Assembly: GCA_041660385.1 (NCBI GenBank)
Contig: JBAZWJ010000005.1
Location: 1-64,000, forward strand
Reading direction: 5' to 3'
Length of the DNA: 64,000 nucleotides
From: DYJE01 sp041660385
GTDB taxonomy: Bacteria > Desulfobacterota > Desulfobacteria > Desulfobacterales > Desulfolunaceae
The position numbers were made by a program, and so were the translations under genes. This document shows, piece after piece, positions 43,480-51,707 of this stretch. The first letter of the stretch is position 1, and each line of letters starts with the position of its first letter. Below the pieces are notes generated by a model. That model had not been told where the DNA came from, ran no database searches, and was given only the letters and a program-made list of their open reading frames with translations.

Positions 43480-44640
43480 CTATAAACTCATCTCCAATAC
43501 TTTCCGGACAGTGTCAGGCGTAACATGACCGTTTTCCCCAAGTTTGGTGATGCCGTGCTTCTCAAGGCTTCCGATTATTTTGTCAATCACTTCGGCGCCA
43601 AGATTGTGTTCGGAAAACCGTGTTTTTATACCCATGCGCTGGAAAAAGCTTCTGGTATTCTCGATGGCCAGAGAGATTCTCTTTTCTTCAGAGTATGACG
43701 TGTCAATATTCCATATTTTTTGGCTGTACTGTAAAAGTTTTTCTTTTTTTGTCTCTTTCATAACTTCAAGCATTGAGGGGAAAACAATGGCCAGAGTCTC
43801 GGCGTGATCCAGGCCATAAAGAGCAGTTATTTCATGCCCGATCATATGAGTAGACCAGTCCTGGGGCACACCGCTTCCGATGAGGCCGTTATAAGCCATG
43901 GTTGCCGTCCACATGATGTTGGCGCGAACATTGTAGTTTTCCTTGTCAGCAAGTGCTTTCGGACCTTCTTCAATAAGTATGGATAGCAGACTTTCAGATA
44001 TACGGTCCTGAACTTTTGCGTCAACGGGGTAGGTCAGATACTGCTCCATGACATGCATGAAAGAATCCACCACGCCATTGGTAATCTGCTTTTCCGGTAG
44101 TGAATAGGTGTAAACAGGGTCAAGGATCGAAAACTTCGGGAAAAGCGCAGGCCCGAAAAACGGGAGTTTCGTCTGGATTGATTTTTTTGTAACTACAGCT
44201 CCGCCATTCATTTCCGAACCGCTTGCAGGAAGGGTTAATACGACACCAAATGGCAAGGCGGTTTTGATAGCTTTATTGCCTGTTACAAGCCCCCATGGAT
44301 CGTCATGGGTATAAGGAACAGCAGCCGCAATGAATTTGGTGCCGTCAATGACCGAGCCGCCACCGACAGCGAGAAGATAATCGTATCCCTCACGTCTGAC
44401 GAGTTCCACGGCTTTCATCAGTGTTTCATAGGTGGGATTTGGTTCTATACCTCCGAAATCACCGGTTTTGTATTCTTTAAGTTCTTGTCTGATCGAATCC
44501 AGAAGGCCAGTTTTTTTTATGCTGCCTCCGCCATAAACCACCAGGACTTTGCTTCCTGAAGGGATTTCTTTTGTCAGTTTTCTGATTTCACCTTTCCCGA
44601 AAATGATTTTTGTTGGATTTGCAAATTGAAAATTTTTCAT
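43480..44640 (-). CDS. Iron-containing alcohol dehydrogenase (YqhD/BdhA type)
   Basis: A protein of 386 residues from the ATG at 44640 (AAAGGGGGAAAC upstream). It has GGGSVIDGTKFIAAAVPY, LPASGSEMNGGAVV, DSFMHVMEQYLTYP and GLDHAETLAIVFP, with the metal-ligand Asp and His residues of group III iron-dependent dehydrogenases. YqhD-type enzymes reduce aldehydes with NADPH. The TetR gene is immediately upstream, and a near-copy of the TetR gene's own palindrome lies in front of this gene, so it is probably repressed by that regulator. Confidence 0.93.
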   Translation of the reverse strand: MKNFQFANPTKIIFGKGEIRKLTKEIPSGSKVLVVYGGGSIKKTGLLDSIRQELKEYKTGDFGGIEPNPTYETLMKAVELVRREGYDYLLAVGGGSVIDGTKFIAAAVPYTHDDPWGLVTGNKAIKTALPFGVVLTLPASGSEMNGGAVVTKKSIQTKLPFFGPALFPKFSILDPVYTYSLPEKQITNGVVDSFMHVMEQYLTYPVDAKVQDRISESLLSILIEEGPKALADKENYNVRANIMWTATMAYNGLIGSGVPQDWSTHMIGHEITALYGLDHAETLAIVFPSMLEVMKETKKEKLLQYSQKIWNIDTSYSEEKRISLAIENTRSFFQRMGIKTRFSEHNLGAEVIDKIIGSLEKHGITKLGENGHVTPDTVRKVLEMSL

Positions 44641-44677
44641 GTTTCCCCCTTTATTCGGTGTAAATTTTATTTGTGTA

Positions 44678-44700
44678 AAATAAACCAATTGGTATAATTA
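44678..44700. promoter_or_regulatory. Candidate TetR operator of the alcohol dehydrogenase gene
   Basis: AAATAAACCAATTGGTATAATTA contains the palindrome ACCAATTGGT and shares its first 12 bases, AAATAAACCAAT, with the site upstream of the TetR gene. It lies about 40 bp before the dehydrogenase start. Confidence 0.7.
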
Positions 44701-44719
44701 TACGCAAAAAAATATGGAG

Positions 44720-45310
44720 TCAGGCTTTCTGGTTTTCTAAAAGCGAAACGAGATAATTCGATGCGTTGTCTATATATTTTCTGTCATTCATGACTTTTGA
44801 AAGCATGATTGCTCCTTCCACCAATGAAATGAATATATCTGAAAATACAGTCAATTCAGGGGTGTTTTTCAGCTCACCTTTGCTGATGCCCTCTTTTATA
44901 ATTTTATTGATTGAATTCTGCCACATGACAATAAACTTCGTGACCGCTTTCCTGACTTCATTGTTTCCGTCATCGGAATCAACGGCTGCATTGATTACAG
45001 GGCAACCTCCGGCGTTACTGATTATTTCATAGAAAAGACTGTAGGATCTGGCGAAGCCGACCAGCTTGTCATAAGCTCTGGGTCTTTCTTTGACATTGGA
45101 ATAAATAATGTCCGAGGCCAGTTTGAGGTTGTGTCCGAGAACGGTTAGGGTGAGTTCGTCTTTATTTGCAAAATGACCGTATATCGCTCCTTTCGAAAGG
45201 CCGCTGCTTTTAATGATTTCTGAAAAGGATGTTCCCACATATCCTTTTTTATTAAAGATGGGTGCGGCAGTCTTTATAATGTGATTTTTTGTCCGTTGAG
45301 CTTTATCCAT
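44720..45310 (-). CDS. TetR/AcrR-family transcriptional repressor
   Basis: A protein of 196 residues. N-terminal HTH: TAAPIFNKKGYVGTSFSEIIKSSGLSKGAIYGHFANKDEL, a textbook TetR sequence. The rest is helical ligand-binding domain with one GGCPV motif. It is 79 bp upstream of the aldehyde/alcohol dehydrogenase gene on the same strand. Matching operators precede both genes, suggesting autorepression and control of the dehydrogenase by an aldehyde or other electrophile. Confidence 0.93.
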   Translation of the reverse strand: MDKAQRTKNHIIKTAAPIFNKKGYVGTSFSEIIKSSGLSKGAIYGHFANKDELTLTVLGHNLKLASDIIYSNVKERPRAYDKLVGFARSYSLFYEIISNAGGCPVINAAVDSDDGNNEVRKAVTKFIVMWQNSINKIIKEGISKGELKNTPELTVFSDIFISLVEGAIMLSKVMNDRKYIDNASNYLVSLLENQKA

Positions 45311-45317
45311 GGTCTAA

Positions 45318-45339
45318 AAATAAACCAATAGGTTTATTT
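45318..45339. promoter_or_regulatory. Candidate TetR autoregulatory operator
   Basis: A 22-bp imperfect palindrome, AAATAAACC-AATA-GGTTTATTT, ends 8 bp upstream of the TetR start codon. Its left half recurs in front of the dehydrogenase gene. Confidence 0.75.
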
Positions 45340-45405
45340 TGTCAACGTGTTTTTGGATATGGGGTGTGGGCAAAAAAACTGTAAGATACGCATGCGGGTA
45401 CTGCT

Positions 45406-45975
45406 CTAATGGAACAACGAAAGAATATAAGCCACTGAATCATTGAGCTTTTTTCTTACATAGCGGAACGACCATTCAGGAGGATAAGACATGGGGGCGA
45501 AGTCAACTTCCATATCGATATTGAAAACAGCCCCGTCTTTCGAATAGCCCTGCGCCAGAATTTTGTAGGGTGTCCTGAAATATCCCTCAAAACTTATCAC
45601 GCTTTCTTCGTAGGTATTATCCATATCTCTTTCAGATTTGTTTCGGATGGATTTGATACCTTCCTTCAAAAGCAGCCGTTCCAGTACATCGTGCTTTGCA
45701 GCGGTGAGGGGATCGGTTTTTGACGCCGAGTTTATCTGTCCTTTGATGATGATTTTTCTGAATGACAATCTTCTGTAATCTTCATCCGCCGGAACCATGG
45801 TCATAGAATCCGTTTCATAAATCCCATTTCTGCTTTTCTGGTCGAGGCGGATGTAATAGACAGCTGTTTTACCGGCATCGTCAAAGGCGACGGCAATATC
45901 AAGCGAACAGGCGAATATGTGAAGAATCGTGAACATAATCAGAAGGAGATATTTTCCATGTTTTCCATGGGGCAT
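45406..45975 (-). CDS. Exported protein of unknown function
   Basis: A protein of 189 residues. The N-terminus HGKYLLLIMFTILHIFACSLDIAVAF is a signal peptide or anchor; IFAC could be a lipobox. The mature part is charged and mixed alpha/beta, with MVPADEDYRRLSFRKIIIKG and ISFEGYFRTPYKILAQGY. I recognise no family. It stands alone between the TetR gene and the divergent RNase gene. Confidence 0.65.
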   Translation of the reverse strand: MPHGKHGKYLLLIMFTILHIFACSLDIAVAFDDAGKTAVYYIRLDQKSRNGIYETDSMTMVPADEDYRRLSFRKIIIKGQINSASKTDPLTAAKHDVLERLLLKEGIKSIRNKSERDMDNTYEESVISFEGYFRTPYKILAQGYSKDGAVFNIDMEVDFAPMSYPPEWSFRYVRKKLNDSVAYILSLFH

Positions 45976-46206
45976 GGTGTAATTCCGTATAAATGCTCGT
46001 TTGTCTTGCCAGGTTGTGTGTCTTGTTGTGTTTTATTATGTTTCAAGCATATTTCAAAAAGGAGGCAATATCAAAGCTAAAATCATACAGGTTTTTCAGG
46101 ACCCCGGTAACGATCATTGCAAGGTCTCAGAATCAGAGCAAATTTACAGCATTTGCAGGGTTTGCTTCATTGACTTTCAAAAGGACCACTGCTAACATGT
46201 CCGCCC

Positions 46207-48192
46207 ATGATACCGGGGACTATAGTCGAATATATCGAACAACAACAGATCATTTGCGCCGTCGTGGTGGAGTTTAAAAACAACCGCCTGACCCTTATCA
46301 ATGAATTTGACCGTGAGGTCAGTCAATCGGTGGCACGGATTTTTTTCGTGTCAGACGTGCTGCCGGAGTATGGCTTGGCCAGAGAAAACATGGTGGCGGC
46401 GTTGAAGGCCACAGCCGAGAGGCGGCGGGCACTTACCGATGCCATTGACCTTAAGGAACTTTGGGAGCTGGTGAACGGGGAAAACGAATGGATAGAACTC
46501 AAAACTCTTACCGAATTCCGTTTTCCCACCCCTGTCACATCGGATCAGACCTCGGCTATGATCCGGTCGGTTTTTTCAAACAGGCTTTATTTTAAATTCG
46601 ATCACACACGGTTTCTTCCTCACAGCCCCGAACAGGTTGAACGGATTCTGGCCCAGGCGGAAGAGGAAAGAAAACGGAAACGCCTGGTGGAAGAGGGCGG
46701 ACGGTTCATCAAGAGGGTATTCAATGAAACGTCACCCACGGTTCCTGATGAATTTGCACCCATTCCCAAGATCCTGAAATCTATTTATATATTTGACAAG
46801 GAAAGTCCCCATTATGCTCTGGGAAAAGAGATGCTGGCAGAGGCCGGAATCAGCTCAAACACGGTTATATTCAAGCTCCTGGTCAAACTTGGGGTTTTTT
46901 CGGAGGATGAAAACATCGACCTTTACAGTATGGAAATACCAAGACACTTCCCGGACGATGTTCTCAGACTGGCCCAGGGCATGAATGTTCATCTTTCAAG
47001 TATAAGTGACCTTTCGGTACGAGAGGATTACACCCATGTGCGGGTGGTCACCATCGACGGTCAGAGCACCACGGATTTTGACGATGCATTAAGCCTTGAA
47101 CGTATAGGGGAAGCCTACGTTCTCGGCATCCATATCAGTGATGTGGCCCATTTGATCAAACGTGATGATCCCATTGACCGGCGGGCGTTTGCACGGGGGG
47201 CGTCCATTTACATGGCAGATGATAAAATCCCCATGCTGCCCCCGGATATTTCCGAAAATGCAGCAAGCCTGAAACAGGGAGAGATGCGTCCGGCCATCAG
47301 TGTCATTGTCACACTCAACCGTTTTTTCGAAATCAAAGATTTCGAAGTGATCGCCACACGGATCAAGGTAGACCGACAGCTCAGCTATTCCGAAGTAAAC
47401 GCCATGGCCGAGGACGATCTGGATATCAACGTTCTCATCAAAATCGCCAAAGCGTTCAGGGCAAAACGGCTGAGTCTTGGAGCAACCCATATCACCCTTC
47501 CCGAAGTCAATGTTTTCTTGGACGACGCGGGTGAAATCATGATCAGCAGGGTGGACAGGGAGAGTCCTTCACGGATGATGGTGGCGGAGATGATGATCAT
47601 GGGGAACTGGATGATGGCGAGTTTTCTTGCCCGAAACGACGTCCCCGCTATTTTCAGATCCCAGCAGGAGCCCAAGGAGAGGCTTTACAGAGGTGAAAGC
47701 GATTCCCTTTTTCTTAACTGTCTTCAGAGAAAGTATGTCAATCGGGCCATTATCAGTCATAAGGCGGCGTTCCATGCCGGACTTGGGCTTGATGCTTATG
47801 TGACGGCCACTTCACCGATCCGTAGATACCACGATTTGGTGACACAGCGCCAGATCCGGGCTATTCTCGGGCTGGAAGAACCCTATAGTCAGGCGGAGGT
47901 CACCCGGATCACCCAGATGCTGGACACCCCCATCTCCAACGTGGGCAAAATCCAGTTCAACAGACGTAAATACTGGCTTTTGAAATACCTTGAAAGCCGT
48001 ATCGGCGAAAAGACGCCGGGTCTTGTTCTTGAGAGGAGGAGAAACAGCTTCACGGTTTTACTTACAGATTATATGCTGGAGTACAGCCTTCCTGCATCGG
48101 GTCTGAAGCTGAAACCCCAGGATATGATTACCATGGTTGTCCAGCACGCCAATGCCAGAAAAGATTCGTTTTCCGTTTTTATGAGCTATTGA
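46207..48192 (+). CDS. RNase II/R family exoribonuclease (RNB domain)
   Basis: A protein of 661 residues. The N-terminal beta-barrel region (VEYIEQQQIICAVVVEFK) is followed by helical modules. The RNB catalytic domain starts near 280 with TIDGQSTTDFDDALSLE, whose aspartates bind Mg2+. It continues with ISDVAHLI, RGASIYMADDKIPMLP and TSPIRRYHDLVTQRQ. The family degrades RNA 3' to 5' processively. The length and variant N-terminus resemble the RNase II-like group of cyanobacteria and deltaproteobacteria rather than RNase R. No clear Shine-Dalgarno precedes the ATG, so the start is provisional. Confidence 0.9.
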   Translation: MIPGTIVEYIEQQQIICAVVVEFKNNRLTLINEFDREVSQSVARIFFVSDVLPEYGLARENMVAALKATAERRRALTDAIDLKELWELVNGENEWIELKTLTEFRFPTPVTSDQTSAMIRSVFSNRLYFKFDHTRFLPHSPEQVERILAQAEEERKRKRLVEEGGRFIKRVFNETSPTVPDEFAPIPKILKSIYIFDKESPHYALGKEMLAEAGISSNTVIFKLLVKLGVFSEDENIDLYSMEIPRHFPDDVLRLAQGMNVHLSSISDLSVREDYTHVRVVTIDGQSTTDFDDALSLERIGEAYVLGIHISDVAHLIKRDDPIDRRAFARGASIYMADDKIPMLPPDISENAASLKQGEMRPAISVIVTLNRFFEIKDFEVIATRIKVDRQLSYSEVNAMAEDDLDINVLIKIAKAFRAKRLSLGATHITLPEVNVFLDDAGEIMISRVDRESPSRMMVAEMMIMGNWMMASFLARNDVPAIFRSQQEPKERLYRGESDSLFLNCLQRKYVNRAIISHKAAFHAGLGLDAYVTATSPIRRYHDLVTQRQIRAILGLEEPYSQAEVTRITQMLDTPISNVGKIQFNRRKYWLLKYLESRIGEKTPGLVLERRRNSFTVLLTDYMLEYSLPASGLKLKPQDMITMVVQHANARKDSFSVFMSY

Positions 48193-48336
48193 CGGAGCAT
48201 TTTACTTCAACGTGTTTGACCCCTTGATTATTTCACAAGCCGGGGGTATAAAATATTAACATTAAATCAATCACGTACCACATATTCTACACGAGACTGA
48301 AAGACACATAAAAAACCACATACAGGATGACATTTC

Positions 48337-48870
48337 GTGAATATACCATGTTGTGAATGCGAAAAGGCTGGTGCTGTATGTTGCGTGATGAGGCAGGTCA
48401 TCATTACGGACAAGGATATCGACAGGGTTTCGGTTTATCTGGGAAGAACGGATTTTTATTCATTCGAATTTCCTGAAGCCTGGTATCTGGAGCCCTGCTA
48501 TGATCCGGACTGGTTGTCGCTGGTGCTTCAGCCTGATGGGAAGTTGAAGGTCCTCAAACGTAAAGAAGACAGGAGCTGCAACCTTCTCGGTGCAAAAGGC
48601 TGTGCCCTTCCGTTTGACGTGCGACCGAGGCTTTGCCAGCTTCATCCTTACATGCATACGGCAAAAGGAATCATCGGGCTGGATATGACCTGTCTGATAT
48701 CCCGTGAGGACAAAGTGGAAACGTATCTTGAAGAACACAATATGCCCATGGACAAAGCGAAAGAATGGCAGAAAGAGTTGTATTTCGAATTGAACAGGGA
48801 AAAAGAACAACACCATAACCACAGGAGGTATTTCAATGGCAAAAGCACGCGACACCAAGAAAGAAGATAA
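48337..48870 (+). CDS. CxxCxxCC-family cysteine-cluster protein, second type
   Basis: A protein of 177 residues with a GTG start behind AGGATGACATTTC. N-terminal CCECEKAGAVCCVMRQ, then CNLLGAKGCALPFDVRPRLCQLHPY, which is the metal-binding pattern of the YkgJ/UPF0153 superfamily. The C-terminus is charged and helical (KAKEWQKELYFELNREKEQHHNHRRY). Its last 35 bp overlap a small lysine-rich gene. Function unknown; probably binds Fe or Zn. Confidence 0.85.
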   Translation: MNIPCCECEKAGAVCCVMRQVIITDKDIDRVSVYLGRTDFYSFEFPEAWYLEPCYDPDWLSLVLQPDGKLKVLKRKEDRSCNLLGAKGCALPFDVRPRLCQLHPYMHTAKGIIGLDMTCLISREDKVETYLEEHNMPMDKAKEWQKELYFELNREKEQHHNHRRYFNGKSTRHQERR

Positions 48871-48955
48871 AAAGAAACCCGCTAAAACCCCTAAGGAAAA
48901 AAAGAAAGAAAAGCAGGAAAAGAAGAAGGGATCCGGTCAAAGTTTTGGAGAGTAA
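48836..48955 (+). CDS. 39-residue lysine-rich protein
   Basis: The ATG at 48836 is preceded by the excellent site ACAGGAGG, 7 nt away, inside the end of the cysteine-cluster gene. The product starts MAKARDTKKEDKKKPAKTPK and ends SGQSFGE; more than a third of it is lysine. It is too short for most gene callers. Such basic tails often bind nucleic acid; no function is assigned. Confidence 0.6.
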   Translation: MAKARDTKKEDKKKPAKTPKEKKKEKQEKKKGSGQSFGE

Positions 48956-48984
48956 TCAAGATATCAGAAACTGTCGTCAGTCTT

Positions 48985-49014
48985 GTAGGGGCGGGTTCCA
49001 AACCCGTCCCTTGC
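48985..49014. repeat. GTAGGGGCGGGTTCC-type palindromic repeat
   Basis: The GGGGCGGGTT/AACCCGTCCC palindrome around a short TCCA centre is one of three close copies in the window (also 50491-50517 and 53709-53740), all intergenic. Confidence 0.85.
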
Positions 49015-49087
49015 AGATTGGATAAAGGTTTTTACATTGTATCTCCACTGGCATTGAGGCTTTGTAACCACGAATGAACGTCCACTG

Positions 49088-49336
49088 TCAGATCCTTATG
49101 TCGAGATCTTCGATGGTTAGAGTCCCTGCACGCCGCTCGATACGGTTTCGCCTGTCCGGCTGGAAACGGCGGTCCGCTCCTTCGGTGATCAGGTATTCGT
49201 TGTTTGACCGGGTTCTCCGATCCTTCAAAACCCTTCGATCTGCTGATGATCTTCCCGTGAAACTGGGCAGAAGTCCTGTCTTTCCGAGAAATACTCTGAG
49301 TGCGCTGAGCGGTTTATAAAAATTAATCAAAGGCAT
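49088..49336 (-). CDS. Small DRR-motif protein
   Basis: A protein of 82 residues from the ATG at 49336, preceded by AGGAGGGTTC. It contains repeated arginine pairs: ADRRVLKDRRTRSN and ADRRFQPDRRNRIERRAG. Small proteins with DRR-x(n)-DRR repeats are frequent in deltaproteobacteria but uncharacterised. It is divergent from the MoxR gene. Confidence 0.65.
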   Translation of the reverse strand: MPLINFYKPLSALRVFLGKTGLLPSFTGRSSADRRVLKDRRTRSNNEYLITEGADRRFQPDRRNRIERRAGTLTIEDLDIRI

Positions 49337-49458
49337 GAACCCTCCTTTCAGGCTCATTTTTGTTATGTATAACCCTGACCCAGGGTATGATGGTCAATGG
49401 TTTGGGCGCGAAGAAAGGGCTGCGTCTCTTATTGATACCCTTTGAAAGGAACTATAAC

Positions 49459-50397
49459 GTGTTACTTCAAAAAACACAAGGTACGGAAACGATGTTCGAT
49501 GAAATTGTGGACCGCATTAGCAGCGTAATTTACGGGAAGAAAAAAGAGATTCGTCTTGCCTTGACCTGTCTTTTTGCCGGTGGACATCTTTTGATCGAAG
49601 ACAGGCCGGGTATCGGAAAAACCACAATGGCCAAAGCCCTTTCACGGTGTCTTGGTCTTGATTTTTCACGGGTTCAGTTCACCAGCGATCTTCTTCCGGC
49701 GGATATTCTCGGCTCGGCCGTATTCGAACAGCAGTCTTCCACGTTTGTATTTCATGAAGGGCCTATTTTCACCCAGGTTCTTCTGTCCGATGAAATCAAT
49801 CGTGCCACGCCAAGGACCCAGAGCGCCCTTCTCGAAGCCATGGAAGAACTTCAGGTCACCACCGAAGGCCAGACCCGAATGCTTCCCAAACCTTTTTTTG
49901 TTATCGCCACGCTTAATCCCATTGAACAGGCAGGGACATTCGCCCTTCCCGAATCCCAGCTCGACCGTTTTCTTTTGAGAATCAGCATGGGCTATCCCAA
50001 CCGCCAGGCGGAAAAAATGTTGCTTAAAGCAGGTGATACCCAGCATCTTCTTGCCCAGGTCAAGCCCGTGTTCAGTGCGGAACAGGTGGCCAAAATCAGG
50101 GAAAAAGTGCAACTGGTCCAGATGTCGGACGCCCTTCTCGATTATATCCAGGATATCCTTGAATTCACACGAACGTCATCCCATTTTTATACAGGGCTTT
50201 CACCGAGAGCAGGCCTTGCCATATTAAAAGCAGCAAGAGCCTGGGCGCTTATCAACGGGAGAAAGCACGGCTTGCCGGAAGATATCCAGGCCATTCTTCC
50301 TTATGTGACAGGGCACAGGCTGCGCTCTGCTGATACGTTCCGGGAGCTGGGGTTTGATCGGCTTGTGGCGTTGTTTCGGGATGTGGCGGTGCCGTGA
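49459..50397 (+). CDS. MoxR-family AAA+ ATPase
   Basis: A protein of 312 residues from the GTG at 49459 (AAAGGA 8 nt upstream). The ATP site is LIEDRPGIGKTTMAKALS (usual MoxR has EGxPGxGKT). Other MoxR landmarks are QFTSDLLPADILGS, HEGPIFTQVLLSDEINRATPRTQSALLEAMEE and ATLNPIEQAGTFALPESQLDRF. MoxR ATPases are chaperones that mature or activate partner proteins and pair with DUF58 proteins. The DUF58 and transglutaminase genes follow after a 338-bp repeat-filled gap. Confidence 0.94.
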   Translation: MLLQKTQGTETMFDEIVDRISSVIYGKKKEIRLALTCLFAGGHLLIEDRPGIGKTTMAKALSRCLGLDFSRVQFTSDLLPADILGSAVFEQQSSTFVFHEGPIFTQVLLSDEINRATPRTQSALLEAMEELQVTTEGQTRMLPKPFFVIATLNPIEQAGTFALPESQLDRFLLRISMGYPNRQAEKMLLKAGDTQHLLAQVKPVFSAEQVAKIREKVQLVQMSDALLDYIQDILEFTRTSSHFYTGLSPRAGLAILKAARAWALINGRKHGLPEDIQAILPYVTGHRLRSADTFRELGFDRLVALFRDVAVP

Positions 50398-50490
50398 ACG
50401 GGTGAACATCGAATGGTGGATCGGGTTTTGTAATCAAGATGATGCTTAATCCATTTTACAACCAAAATGGCACTAAAGATGGGTTGTCCT

Positions 50491-50517
50491 GTAGGGGCGG
50501 GTTCCAAACCCGCCCGG
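50491..50517. repeat. GTAGGGGCGGGTTCC-type palindromic repeat
   Basis: The core GGGGCGGGTTCC/AACCCGCCC is the same as at 48985 and 53709, with near-perfect dyad symmetry. Confidence 0.85.
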
Positions 50518-50621
50518 TGATCGTGTCATGATGAATGCAAATTGGAATTAATATGGACGACCAAAGGGCAGACACAAGGTCGTGCCCCTACAAAAGTCAC
50601 CTTGATTGCATCATTGGAGTG

Positions 50622-50691
50622 CGTAGGATGGGTGGAGCCAAAGCGTAACCCATCACGTGCGATAACCGTGGATGCATTTTGTTGCCGGTTA
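50622..50691 (+). repeat. GTAGGATGGGTGGAGCC element, about 70 bp
   Basis: It starts GTAGGATGGGTGGAGCC, then AAAGCGTAACCCATCAC, followed by GCGATAACC and TGGATGCATTTT. The whole 70 bp recurs at 54583-54653 with a few differences. The first half is palindromic (GATGGGT...ACCCATC). Confidence 0.85.
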
Positions 50692-50735
50692 ATATGACGG
50701 CATCGAACAGGGCTGGCGAAACAGGATAATGGCGG

Positions 50736-51707
50736 ATGATCGAGGAACTGGTGGATAAAATCGCGAGAAAAGAGACGAACGTTGTTTTCCCACATACGCT
50801 TTTGCGAAAAGGTCTTTACATTCTTCCCACTCGTCCGGGGCTTTTGTTTATTCTGGTTCTCTTTGTCATGCTGGCCGGGTCCATCAACTACTCGAACAAT
50901 CTGGGATTTCTATTTACCTTCCTTCTGGGGTCCATGGTGTTTATTTCCATTTTACACACCCACAGGAATCTGCTGGGGCTCACGATCCGATCCGCTGCTG
51001 TTCAGCCGGTTTTTGCCAGCGACAACGGGGTTCTGAAGCTTTTGCTTCAAACGGAAGAACGGTCCAGGCCTGGCATATGCTTCGATGTGAAGATAAACGA
51101 AGCAACCATCCATGTGACAACAAACGATAACAGGAAAGTTTCCGTTCCCTTACCCACGGAGAGGCGAGGTTATTATAAAGTGACGTCCATGACCGTGTCG
51201 TCGTCCTATCCTTTCGGACTTTTCAGAACATGGTCCACATTTTATCCGAACCTGGGATACCTTGTTTATCCAACCGCTCTGGGTGGCGAGTTCGATCCTT
51301 CAGCATCGACAGACGGATCTGAAAACCAGGGTTCACGGGAAACGGATGGCGTGGACGATTTCAAGGGGTTGCGACCTTACAGGCCCGGTGATCCGATGAG
51401 CAGGCTTTCATGGAAGAGTCTGGCAAGGGGGAAAGGACTCCACACCAAGGAATTTTCCGCCCATATCGGTGAATCGGTGATGATCGCCTGGGATGATGTT
51501 TCGCTCAGAGAAACGGAAAAAAAGCTTTCACGGCTCTGCGATATGGTTTTAAAAGCCCATGACATGAACCTGTCTTACGGTCTTTCAATCCCCGGAACCT
51601 TGATTCCAAAAGGCGAACCCAAGGACAAAGCTCACCGTCACCTCTGTTTGAAAGCCCTGGCCCTATATGGAAAAGGCGGGGTAAGAGCTGAAGGAAAAAG
51701 GCCATGA
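50736..51707 (+). CDS. DUF58-domain membrane protein
   Basis: A protein of 323 residues. Two transmembrane helices near the N-terminus (GLLFILVLFVMLAGSI and NLGFLFTFLLGSMVFISIL) are followed by a beta-rich domain and the DUF58 signature GVDDFKGLRPYRPGDPMSRLSWKSLARG. DUF58 (VWA-like) proteins are partners of MoxR ATPases. Its stop overlaps the transglutaminase start by 4 bp. Confidence 0.92.
   Translation: MIEELVDKIARKETNVVFPHTLLRKGLYILPTRPGLLFILVLFVMLAGSINYSNNLGFLFTFLLGSMVFISILHTHRNLLGLTIRSAAVQPVFASDNGVLKLLLQTEERSRPGICFDVKINEATIHVTTNDNRKVSVPLPTERRGYYKVTSMTVSSSYPFGLFRTWSTFYPNLGYLVYPTALGGEFDPSASTDGSENQGSRETDGVDDFKGLRPYRPGDPMSRLSWKSLARGKGLHTKEFSAHIGESVMIAWDDVSLRETEKKLSRLCDMVLKAHDMNLSYGLSIPGTLIPKGEPKDKAHRHLCLKALALYGKGGVRAEGKRP

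Larger units (their letters stand above)
50398..50735. other. Repeat-filled intergenic region between moxR and the DUF58 gene
   Basis: 338 bp without a gene. It holds a GAACATCGAATGGTG segment (50403-50417) also seen near 59300, a GTAGGGGCGGGTTCC palindrome (50491-50517) and a longer element at 50622-50691 repeated near 54583. It looks like a landing site for small interspersed elements inside what is usually a tight operon. Confidence 0.75.
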
